Shown here in pieces: positions 24,122 through 31,834 of a stretch of DNA of 64,000 bases. Origin of the DNA: M0108 sp044228795 (GTDB lineage: Bacteria > Pseudomonadota > Gammaproteobacteria > Chromatiales > Chromatiaceae); the NCBI GenBank assembly GCA_044228795.1, contig JBGAUE010000009.1:62001-126000 (forward strand). The letters run 5' to 3'. Numbering within the stretch: the first letter of the stretch is position 1; each line of letters starts with the position of its first letter. The translations under genes and the position numbers were made by a program. The notes under the pieces were generated by a model. The model did no database searches. It was not told where the DNA came from and worked only from the letters and a program-made list of their open reading frames with translations.

Positions 24122-24844
24122 TCACTTGGCATCCTCCGGTGGCGTTGCGGCGGTGTCGGTCCCAGCCGCCCCCAGCACCTTCAGAAGTTCCACTTCCAGG
24201 ATAACGGCCCTGTTGGCAAGCGGTCCGCGCACCCCGTAGCCCAGGCCCGGTGGGATGAAGAGCTGCCAGTGGGCACCCTCCTGCATCAGTTGCAGCCCCT
24301 CACGCCAACCGGGAATGACCTCTTTGACGACGAAGATGGCAGGTTCGGCCTCGGTCCTGTCGAACTCCACACCGCTGGTGAGACTGGCGCGATAGTTCAC
24401 GGCGACCCGATCGTCAGGGCCCGGTCGCTTGCCCATCCCGGCCTGAATCTCCTTGTACTGCAGGCCGCTCGGGAGTGAGACGACCCCCGCCTGCTGGGCA
24501 TTTTCTGCCAGAAACGCCTCGTCCTGTGCGCCTTGCTTCGCCGCCTGTTCGCGCGACGCCAAGGCCTCCTGAGAGGTCATTCGGCGCTTAAGTTCCAGCA
24601 AGGTCCGGCGCATCTCGTCGGGCGTCAGCAGCGGGTCGGCACCCGTGCGGGAATCAGCAAGGCCCCGGCTCACGGCATCCGGCTTGACTGCGACCCCCTG
24701 TTTCTTGAAATCCTGCCCGATCTGATAGCCGAGGCTATAGCTGGTCTTGTCCTGTTCCGTCAAGGGTTTCTCGGGCTTGTCGTCCGCGGCCCAGACGCCG
24801 GTCACAAAGGCTCCAGCGAGTATGGCGGTCAGAAATCTCTGCAT
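24122..24844 (-). CDS. Exported FKBP-type protein with shortened pocket loop
   Basis: 240 residues with signal peptide RFLTAILAGAFVTGVWA. Same architecture as its neighbour at 23280. The pocket Trp is kept (EVIPGWREGLQLM) and PPGLGYG resembles the Tyr motif, but the FDSSYxRGEP loop is shortened to FDRTEAEPA. Substrate preference may therefore differ. Starts 67 bases beyond the terminator of the upstream oxidase gene, so it needs its own promoter or read-through. Confidence 0.88.
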   Translation of the reverse strand: MQRFLTAILAGAFVTGVWAADDKPEKPLTEQDKTSYSLGYQIGQDFKKQGVAVKPDAVSRGLADSRTGADPLLTPDEMRRTLLELKRRMTSQEALASREQAAKQGAQDEAFLAENAQQAGVVSLPSGLQYKEIQAGMGKRPGPDDRVAVNYRASLTSGVEFDRTEAEPAIFVVKEVIPGWREGLQLMQEGAHWQLFIPPGLGYGVRGPLANRAVILEVELLKVLGAAGTDTAATPPEDAK

Positions 24845-24910
24845 TGGAAATTCATGCCTCCGCGATGCTTGGCGCTACCGATCAGGTTGGGAGGCGCCGA
24901 GGCTACCACA

Positions 24911-24940
24911 AAAAAGGGGCTGCCCGAAGGCAGCCCCTGT
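24911..24940 (-). terminator. Rho-independent terminator of the multicopper oxidase gene
   Basis: Read on the reverse strand: GGGGCTGCC-TTCG-GGCAGCCCC followed by six T. A nine-base perfect stem with a UUCG-type loop, 41 bases beyond the oxidase stop codon. Confidence 0.9.
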
Positions 24941-24978
24941 CAAGCCGAGGGGCCCGTCGGACGACGGACCCGTGTTCC

Positions 24979-27510
24979 TTACAGGGCCATCGGCACGGTG
25001 CTGCCCGGACAGTCTTGTCCAGGGGTGCCGCCGACGCAGAAGGGCACCATCATCTCGTTGTCCTCGTGCTCGACGATGTGGCAGTGCCACACGTACAAGC
25101 CCCCGATATCGAACAATGCCCGAACCGTCGTGACCTCACCCGGGTAGGCGATGACCGTGTCCTTGTAGCCCGTCTCCGTTGGCTCCGGTCCCCTCGCCGG
25201 GAATAAGGTATCGCGCATTGCAGGCATCTGAGGCATCCCGGTCAAGGGGTCGATCACCAGAGGCTGGCGGTCGATGACCTTGAAGCGCACCAAGTGGATG
25301 TGAATTGGATGGGCATCGACCGTGAAGTTGTACATCTCCCAGTCTTCGGTGGCGTCCAGGGCCGGATTCTGGGTGATAGGGTCGGCCCAGAATTGCGGTG
25401 TCGGCATCAAGCCCGGCATGGTCCCCAGCAGCGCCTCCTTCGGCGCGAAGGGCACAGCGCCGAGTTGGGCGCAGATGGAAGCGATGGTGCCTGGGGCAGC
25501 GGGTCGCGGCAGGGTCAGGACGGTCTTCTTAACCTTACCCGTCAACGCATTGGCCTTGACACAGATTTGCTCGGACTCGGCCTCGTTCAGGCTGACCTGA
25601 CGGGTGATGGAGGCGTTCCCGATTGGGATGTCCGTCGGCAGGACTAGGCTTGCCACCGGCGTACTGGGATCGGCCCCAGCGGCCGGGCCGACTGTGAAGG
25701 ACATCACCTGGCCCGTGGTATCCTTGTCGGAGAGAGGAGCCGCCGGGAAGCCTCCGAAGGGGGCGTCAGGTCCCGTATTGATCATGCGCACTACCGTACC
25801 TGGAGCCATACCCGTGAAGTCCAGGATGACGTCTGCACGCTCGGCAGGGGACATCAGCAAGCCCTGACTCGGGTTAGCCGAAGGCACTGCGACCGGAACG
25901 GTACCATTACCCGGCAGTGGCGTGGCGAAGCCGGTGGTAACCTGCACCACCTGCGGCAAAAATCCCTGCTCCGCGCCGATCTGGTAGATCGGCATTTCGA
26001 CGAACTTGGCTCGGTTGACCAGATTCTGGCTGTTCAAGGTGTAGGCGTTCGTTGCTGGAACACAGGTTGTGACCTTCTTCTTGGTCGTGCACTTGGGGGG
26101 CACGATCCACACGGAGAGATTCAGGAATCGCGCATCGGAACCATTTAAAAGGCGCAAGCGGTAGCGCTCCGGGGCAACCTGGAGGTCAGGCCAAGTGTTG
26201 CCATTGACCACAATGGTGTTGCCGAAGAACTCGGGGTTCCAAATCGGCGCAATATCCGAGCAGGTCTTCGTGGCCCCGCAGGTAGCCGGATCGGAGGGAA
26301 CGTAAGGTATAGTCGCGTTCGGTCGGATGAAGTTGAAGAAGTCCCGGCTCCCGGGATAGAAGAGGGTCCCGTCCGCGTTGAAAGAACGGTCCTGGATGGC
26401 AATCGGGATCTCGCGGATCGCCGCCCGGCAGGTGGCATCAAAGTTGGGATCGCAGCCTCCTGCGGTTGGATCCGTCGGACGCCCGCCCGCGCCGGCACCC
26501 GGCAACACGCCCGTGGCCGGGCTGTCCGGGACCGTTTGGGTGGTTACCGGGTCGGTGTAAGTGCCACGGATCAGCCAGAAGCCCGCCGGTCCCGCATACA
26601 CGTTGTTGTGGGTCATGCCCAGGGTGTGATCGTGGTACCAGATGGTGGTCGCGGCCTGGTCGTTCCGGTAGCTGAAGAAGGCGGAGCCAGGCAGGGCGTT
26701 CGCACCGTTCGCCTGCCCGAACTGGGCGCCCTGCGTGGCGTAGCCAACCGGTATGTTGCTTGCGTCCGGGAGCCACCAGGCCTCGGGGTAGCCATCGCTG
26801 TCCGGATTGACGTGAGCACCGTGCACATGGGTGATCATAGGCACCGGACCGGTGTAGGGCAGCCCAAGGCCCGGATTGACCAGGCTGCTCGGATCCGGGC
26901 GGCAGTCTGTGCGAATGGTACCGTCCGCGCAGGTCAGCTTGCCGGGGTTCGCCCAGTGCAGGCTCTGGTCTACCGATCCCGTGACCACATGGGGCAGGAA
27001 GGTCCGCATCGGGTTGCCAGAGGGGTAGGGCTTGCCAGTGCCGGGGTCGATCGCCACTAGCTCATTAATCCAGCGAATGTTGGTAGGGTTGCCGGAGGTT
27101 GTCTCGACTGTGAATGCGGGGTAGTTGAAGGAGGATTGTGTCGCAGGGACGGGCGCGACGCCCCCAGGCGGAATCGGGTCGTCGGCACGGCCATAGCTCC
27201 AGACCGTAGTTGCGGGGAAAGGATCCGTGCGCCCATTGACCGTGTTCCAGATTCCGCCCGGCAGGATCTGCTGCTGGAACTGGCGCTCGGCGATGTTGTA
27301 GTCGGCTGTGGCACCCTGGTCGTAGGCGGACGCGCCTGCGCTCTTAGGCATCTCCGGCGGGATGACCAGCGGGATGACGTACTTGGGGATAGTCAAGGGG
27401 TCCAGGGTGCCCCCAGGTATCGGCGCTGCCAGGGCGGTGCTGACCCCCAGCGCCAGGGGGGTCAGGAGCAGGGCGCTCCTTTTCAGGATGGGTAGGGTGC
27501 TCGGATACAT
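24979..27510 (-). CDS. Large exported CotA/bilirubin-oxidase-like multicopper oxidase
   Basis: 843 residues, clearly longer than the ~510 of CotA. Signal peptide to about residue 29 (ending STALAA). All four copper-ligand motifs are present: HVHGAH (~226), YHDHTLGMT (~296), HPIHIH (~733) and HCHIVEHEDNEMM (~808), including the axial-Met position. A complete type 1 plus trinuclear centre is therefore expected, coupling oxidation of a reductant to O2 reduction. Extra length lies before the first motif and in the middle (several Cys, Lys-rich KCTTKKKVTTC). The substrate (metal, phenol or other) cannot be told. Good AAGGAG site; probable sigma-54 control. Confidence 0.9.
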   Translation of the reverse strand: MYPSTLPILKRSALLLTPLALGVSTALAAPIPGGTLDPLTIPKYVIPLVIPPEMPKSAGASAYDQGATADYNIAERQFQQQILPGGIWNTVNGRTDPFPATTVWSYGRADDPIPPGGVAPVPATQSSFNYPAFTVETTSGNPTNIRWINELVAIDPGTGKPYPSGNPMRTFLPHVVTGSVDQSLHWANPGKLTCADGTIRTDCRPDPSSLVNPGLGLPYTGPVPMITHVHGAHVNPDSDGYPEAWWLPDASNIPVGYATQGAQFGQANGANALPGSAFFSYRNDQAATTIWYHDHTLGMTHNNVYAGPAGFWLIRGTYTDPVTTQTVPDSPATGVLPGAGAGGRPTDPTAGGCDPNFDATCRAAIREIPIAIQDRSFNADGTLFYPGSRDFFNFIRPNATIPYVPSDPATCGATKTCSDIAPIWNPEFFGNTIVVNGNTWPDLQVAPERYRLRLLNGSDARFLNLSVWIVPPKCTTKKKVTTCVPATNAYTLNSQNLVNRAKFVEMPIYQIGAEQGFLPQVVQVTTGFATPLPGNGTVPVAVPSANPSQGLLMSPAERADVILDFTGMAPGTVVRMINTGPDAPFGGFPAAPLSDKDTTGQVMSFTVGPAAGADPSTPVASLVLPTDIPIGNASITRQVSLNEAESEQICVKANALTGKVKKTVLTLPRPAAPGTIASICAQLGAVPFAPKEALLGTMPGLMPTPQFWADPITQNPALDATEDWEMYNFTVDAHPIHIHLVRFKVIDRQPLVIDPLTGMPQMPAMRDTLFPARGPEPTETGYKDTVIAYPGEVTTVRALFDIGGLYVWHCHIVEHEDNEMMVPFCVGGTPGQDCPGSTVPMAL

Positions 27511-27657
27511 GGCTTAGGTACTCCTTCGTCTCGCTAGGTTGGGAGCGGCTCTAGGGTTGCTTGCGTGTTACGCCGTATTGGACGCAACGCGTCGGGTCCC
27601 CGGATGCTTCGGACCCCTGACATCAGGCCACGTCTGGGGTTGGTACCAAGGGGTACG

Positions 27658-27672
27658 GCAACATCTAAGCCA
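27658..27672 (-). promoter_or_regulatory. Candidate sigma-54 (-24/-12) promoter of the oxidase
   Basis: On the reverse strand TGGC-TTAGATG-TTGC, with the GG and GC doublets at the spacing RpoN needs. It points at the oxidase gene about 150 bases downstream and lies next to a gene for a sigma-54 activator. Confidence 0.55.
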
Positions 27673-27960
27673 TAAATGGGAAAATCTCAGATGAGCCGGG
27701 AACTTTCCGCCCCGGTTGTAATAGCCGATGGATGGCTATACCCTACAGGGGTGCGTTGTGGGATTGCAGGACTTGGTGGGATGGCACTGCTTAGTAACTG
27801 TATTGACAATTCTTTTCTTGTTTGTCGGGGACTGGATGCAGGCCCCGTGCGCCAAACCTGGCGGCCGGGGTGAGGGTGTGCCGAGCTTCTCTGGGGACCC
27901 AAACGAGGGATGATGAAGCTACCAGGCAAGGGCCACGCAGGGGGGATTAGAGGGGGCTGA

Positions 27961-28020
27961 CACATGACATGTGACAGCTGGCACCTGACACGGCCCCGGG
28001 TTGTCAGGTGACAAGCTGTC
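27961..28020. promoter_or_regulatory. Inverted-repeat cluster, candidate enhancer sites
   Basis: CACATG-A-CATGTG (27961-27973) is a perfect palindrome. It abuts GACAGCTGGCACCTGACA (27973-27990), whose near-perfect reverse complement TGTCAGGTGACAAGCTGTC follows at 28002-28020. The arms lie about 290-350 bases upstream of the -24/-12 candidate and about 110 bases before the regulator, as expected for upstream activator sites or for autoregulation. Confidence 0.5.
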
Positions 28021-28129
28021 GTAGTGTCCCAGGCCTTTCCAAAAGGCGTAACCACAGCGCCGACTCTGGCACAAATCTGATTAAGAAGAATCTAGCCTAA
28101 ACGGATCAGGCCAGCAGGAGGTGGAACGA

Positions 28130-29515
28130 ATGCACATTCCCATCGATCTCGAGTCCTTGGTCGAGATGCACGACCAACCCTTCGTTATCCTCGATGGGCT
28201 AAAACGCATCCTGGTCGTCAACCAGGCTTACGCCGAGGCCTTCGGCGTCGACCGTAGGGACGTTGTCGGTCGCCCGTGCCATACCCTGCTGTGCCGCCAA
28301 GGCACAGCCGGTTGCCCCTGTGGGAACCAGGGCCTTAGCTGCCCCTTCCAGAAGGTCTTTGATGGTCAGGCCACCCTCACAGAGAGTTGTAACCAACTCG
28401 ATGCGGAGGGTCGGGAGCATCGCCTGAGCATCCAGGCATACCCCCTGCGCACGGGTAATGGCCAGGTCTATGTCGGGGAGTTGATCCAGAGGGATGCGAC
28501 CCGCCACCACCCGCCCCCCGACAACCCTGGCCGCGCAAGGATGGGTCTGGTCGGGTCTTCCCCTGCCTTTCTGGAGGCCATGAAACGGCTCCGGAAGGCC
28601 AGTAACTCCGATGTTCCTGTGCTGCTGCTAGGGGAGACGGGTACTGGCAAGGAACTGGCGGCCGCTTATGTCCATAGCCAGTCGCGACGACGGGATAAAC
28701 CCTTCCTGACCCTTGATTGCACGGCACTGACCCAGGAACTCTTCGTGAGCGAGGTCTTTGGACACGAGAAAGGCGCTTTCACCGGCAGTACCGGGGCAAA
28801 GCGCGGCCTTTACGAACTGGCTGACAAGGGGACCCTGTTCCTTGACGAGGTGGGGGAAATGGCCCTGCCCCTGCAGGCTAAGCTCCTGCGGATCTTGGAA
28901 AGTGGGCAATTCCGGCGGTTAGGCAGCAACCACACCCGGCGCGCCGATGTGCGCATCATCTGCGCGACCAATCGGGAATTGCGCGACGTCCCCTGGTTTC
29001 GTACAGACCTCTATTTCCGCATCGCCTGCATGACGGTGCGGCTGCCGAAGCTGGCGGATCGCCTCGACGACATCCCGGTTCTGGCCAAGGCGCTCCTCGG
29101 GCGTATCGCCCGGTCCTACGGCCAAATCCTGCGTATCGATGATGATGCCCTGGTTCAGCTCCAGGGCTACCACTACCCGGGTAACGTCCGCGAACTACGT
29201 AACATCCTCTGGATAGCGGCCGTGAACAGCGAGGAGGGGCTGATCACTGCCAGGCATATCCGCGAAGCCCTCCCGGAATCCATCACTGACCCGAGCCCGG
29301 AGCCCCTGGTAGAGGGCCCGGCCCTGGTGGGTCATCCCCCCCCGAAGGCCCAGCCCCAGAAGCCTCAACCCGTCCTTAGCGATCCCGTCTCGGAGTTCGA
29401 ACGTCTGGCCAGTGTTCTGCGCCGGCACCAGGGCAATCGCCGCCTGGTCGCACAGGAACTCGCGGTCAGCGAACGGACCATCTATCGCAAACTGCGTCAG
29501 TTCGGGCTAAGTTGA
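28130..29515 (+). CDS. Sigma-54-dependent transcriptional activator with Cys-rich PAS domain
   Basis: 461 residues from the ATG at 28130, seven bases after AGGAGG. Residues 1-125 are a PAS domain with cysteines at about 50, 55, 62, 64, 71 and 87 (RPCHTLLCRQGTAGCPCG), suggesting a metal, Fe-S or redox sensor. Residues ~138-370 are the AAA+ domain: Walker A GETGTGKE, Walker B TLFLDE and the sigma-54 contact loop, here GAFTGS instead of GAFTGA. The C-terminus is a Fis-type helix-turn-helix (RRLVAQELAVSERTIYRKL). No receiver domain, so no obvious histidine kinase input. Divergent from the oxidase, its likely target. Confidence 0.88.
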   Translation: MHIPIDLESLVEMHDQPFVILDGLKRILVVNQAYAEAFGVDRRDVVGRPCHTLLCRQGTAGCPCGNQGLSCPFQKVFDGQATLTESCNQLDAEGREHRLSIQAYPLRTGNGQVYVGELIQRDATRHHPPPDNPGRARMGLVGSSPAFLEAMKRLRKASNSDVPVLLLGETGTGKELAAAYVHSQSRRRDKPFLTLDCTALTQELFVSEVFGHEKGAFTGSTGAKRGLYELADKGTLFLDEVGEMALPLQAKLLRILESGQFRRLGSNHTRRADVRIICATNRELRDVPWFRTDLYFRIACMTVRLPKLADRLDDIPVLAKALLGRIARSYGQILRIDDDALVQLQGYHYPGNVRELRNILWIAAVNSEEGLITARHIREALPESITDPSPEPLVEGPALVGHPPPKAQPQKPQPVLSDPVSEFERLASVLRRHQGNRRLVAQELAVSERTIYRKLRQFGLS

Positions 29516-29543
29516 GGCCTGGCCTGGCCTGGCCTGGCCTGGC
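29516..29543 (+). repeat. Pentanucleotide tandem repeat (GGCCT)5
   Basis: Five perfect GGCCT units plus GGC start immediately after the regulator stop codon. The 308-base gap to the next gene holds nothing else I can identify. Confidence 0.85.
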
Positions 29544-29823
29544 GCACCTCGTGCACCCACGGCGCCTTGGACAAATCCAGCCGGTATATCCTGTCACCTG
29601 GGGCTCTGAACCCGGGTTTCCCCCAGGGTCTGGAACCAAGGCAGCCCTGGCGGCTGGGATGGGTCAGCCGTGTCTCTCACCCCGATGTTTGAATTCCTGG
29701 GCTCCTCTTTGCCTACCGCGAACCTCCCCGAGCCCGGTAGCGCGCGCCAGCAATCTATACTCTGCTCTATCGGGCATTCCCGATGCCTCCTGGCGGCTTG
29801 CCAGTGGCTCTTGGAGAACCGCA

Positions 29824-30171
29824 ATGAGCGCGAAGTGGATCGGACCCGACGAGAATCTCACCATCGGTGAAATAGGCTTTCTAGTGCGTCTGCACCAGGA
29901 GATCGAAGGCTGGGAGCGCGTCATCCTGCGCGATACGCCTGTCTATACCCATCGCTCGCGGCAACCCCTGCTCGAGGGCTGGTGCGGTACTTTCAACAAC
30001 CTTTCAACCTACGGCGAGGGTATGGTCAAGGTGGAGCGTATCGCGCGCAATGGCCGGGCCTTGGTGCGCTCCCTGGATGGCGAAGAATTGGTCGCAGCCC
30101 TCGAGGAACTGGGCTATCCCGAACTGACGCCGGACCCCGCTTGCGCTCAGGGATCCTTTGATGGCTCGTGA
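29824..30171 (+). CDS. Hypothetical protein, 115 residues
   Basis: Start at the ATG giving MSAKWIGPDENLTIGEI, preceded by GGAGAACCGCA. Soluble, mixed alpha/beta, with no signal peptide and no motif I recognise. The repeated Val/Arg pattern (MVKVERIARNGRALVRSL) suggests a small beta-rich domain. The frame extends upstream to 29512 but that part spans the GGCCT repeat and is not gene-like. Convergent with sthA. Confidence 0.6.
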   Translation: MSAKWIGPDENLTIGEIGFLVRLHQEIEGWERVILRDTPVYTHRSRQPLLEGWCGTFNNLSTYGEGMVKVERIARNGRALVRSLDGEELVAALEELGYPELTPDPACAQGSFDGS

Positions 30172-30311
30172 CCTAGGCGAGTTACGAACGATGGTTTGCC
30201 TGGTTCATCTGGCCTGCAGGACGCGGTCTGGTGGCAATGGCCTCGCGCACGGCTTGATGATTTTCCAGGTTCACGGCGTTGCGCCAGGAGTCCAAGATTG
30301 CGGCAGCCGCT

Positions 30312-31709
30312 TTAAAATAATCGATTAAGCCCATTCAAGGCCGCCACCCGGTAGGCCTCGGCCATGGTGGGGTAGTTAAAGGTGGTGTTGACGAAGTAGC
30401 GCAGGCTATTGGCCTCCCCCTTCTGCGACATGATGGCCTGGCCGATGTGGACGATCTCCGAGGCCTGTTCGCCGAAGCAGTGGATGCCAAGGATGGCCAG
30501 GGTTTCGCGGTGAAAGAGGATCTTGAGCATGCCGACGGTGTGCCCCGTGATCTGGGCGCGGGCCAGGGTGCGGAAGTTGGCGTGGGCGACCTCGTAGGGG
30601 ATCTGGGCGGCGGTGAGTTCGCGCTCATTGCGGCCTAGGGAACTAATCTCCGGAACCGTGTAGATTCCGGTCGGGAATTCCTCGATCAGGGACCAGTCGC
30701 ACTGGCCGGCGGCGATGTGGGCCCCGACGAAACGTCCCTGATCATAGCTGGCGCTCGCCAGGGCGGGTGGGCCGGCCACGTCGCCCGCGGCGTAGATATG
30801 GGGGAGGGCGGTCTGGTAGCTGGCATTGACGTCGAGTTGACCACGGCGATTAGGGGTCAGGCCGATCTCCTCCAGGCCCAGGTTGGCGGTATTCCCGCTG
30901 CGGCCATTGGCCCAGAGCAGCAAGTCGGTTTTGAACTTTTTGCCAGACTGGCAGTGGAGGACGACCCCGTCCTCATTGGTCTCCACGGCGGCGTAGGTCT
31001 CATCGTGGCGGATGACGACGCCCTGCTGACGCAGGTGGTAGCTGAGGGCGTCGGTGATTTCGTCGTCGAGGAAAGAGAGGAGCCGGTCGCGGGTATCGAC
31101 CAGGTTCACCTTGACGTCGAGATTGGTGAAGATGGATGCGTATTCACAGCCAATGACCCCGGCGCCATAGATGGTGATGGAGCGCGGGGTATAGCCAAGA
31201 CGCAGCACCGAATCGCTGTCAAGAATGCGGGGATGGCTGAAGTCAAGGTCCGGGGGATGGTAGGGACGGGAACCGGTGGCGATGACGAAGTGGTCCGCGC
31301 TCAGGATCTCGGCCACACCCTCCGGCCGTGGCACCTGGATATGGTGGTCATCGACGAAGCAGGCCCGACCAAAGATGACGTCCACCCGGTTGCGATGATA
31401 GTAGCGGTAGCGGGTGCTGACCTGGGCCTCGATGACGTGGTCCGCTGCCCGGATGATGTCGGGGAACTCGACTTCGACCTGATCGAGGGTGTGCTGAAAC
31501 AAGGGATTGCGCCGGTAGTCCGCCAGCATCTGAATGGAGTGACGCAAGGCCTTGCTGGGGATGGTGCCCCAGTGCGTACAGCCACCCCCCACCTTGTCGT
31601 GGGCCTCGATCACGGCTACCTTCTGGCCGGCTTTGCAGAGCTTCATGGCGGCGCCTTCACCCGCCGGTCCCGTGCCGATGATGATGGTGTCGAAGGTTCT
31701 TGGCTTCAT
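30312..31709 (-). CDS. sthA: Soluble pyridine nucleotide transhydrogenase
   Basis: FAD enzyme that passes hydride between NADPH and NAD+, balancing redox pools in the cytoplasm. 465 residues from the ATG at 31709. Seen: FAD-binding TIIIGTGPAGEGAAMKL, the modified redox motif GGGCTHWGTIPSKALRH in which only one cysteine of the disulfide pair of related reductases remains (typical of SthA), the NAD-binding ITIYGAGVIGCEYASIF, and the second FAD motif IYAAGDVAGPPALASA. Confidence 0.95.
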   Translation of the reverse strand: MKPRTFDTIIIGTGPAGEGAAMKLCKAGQKVAVIEAHDKVGGGCTHWGTIPSKALRHSIQMLADYRRNPLFQHTLDQVEVEFPDIIRAADHVIEAQVSTRYRYYHRNRVDVIFGRACFVDDHHIQVPRPEGVAEILSADHFVIATGSRPYHPPDLDFSHPRILDSDSVLRLGYTPRSITIYGAGVIGCEYASIFTNLDVKVNLVDTRDRLLSFLDDEITDALSYHLRQQGVVIRHDETYAAVETNEDGVVLHCQSGKKFKTDLLLWANGRSGNTANLGLEEIGLTPNRRGQLDVNASYQTALPHIYAAGDVAGPPALASASYDQGRFVGAHIAAGQCDWSLIEEFPTGIYTVPEISSLGRNERELTAAQIPYEVAHANFRTLARAQITGHTVGMLKILFHRETLAILGIHCFGEQASEIVHIGQAIMSQKGEANSLRYFVNTTFNYPTMAEAYRVAALNGLNRLF

Positions 31710-31834
31710 CTGTACACTTCCCCCCTTGTCCAAAGTAACCGGCTTGAGCCCCAAGGCGTCATCCCTGCCACCTGTGGCTTATGGCTTCGCACCACGATTC
31801 ATTCATTCATCGAGAATCCCACCAGGAGATACCC

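Larger units (their letters stand above)
27511..28129. other. Divergent regulatory region, oxidase / sigma-54 regulator
   Basis: 619 bases without a convincing gene; short open frames here have poor codon structure and no ribosome sites. It contains the -24/-12 candidate for the oxidase, a cluster of TGACA/TGTCA inverted repeats, a small GCCTTT-CCA-AAAGGC hairpin near 28034 and the AGGAGG site of the regulator. Confidence 0.6.

Noticed and set aside
24845..24910. TGGTAGCCTCGGCGC as a sigma-54 promoter for the FKBP genes
   Set aside because: Only the GG and GC doublets match and the DNA is GC-rich; too weak to claim.
27676..27913. Short open frames between oxidase and regulator
   Set aside because: They overlap each other in different frames, have no ribosome sites and lie in a regulatory region.
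28067..28082. TGGCAC as a -24 element for the regulator gene
   Set aside because: The -12 position reads TGAT and lacks the required GC, so it is not called as a sigma-54 promoter. Another TGGCAC at 27980 also lacks a -12.
19881..29515. Island integrated at tRNA-Arg with flanking att repeats
   Set aside because: No integrase gene and no second copy of the tRNA 3' end was seen to the right; base composition is like the rest. Adjacency to the tRNA may be chance.
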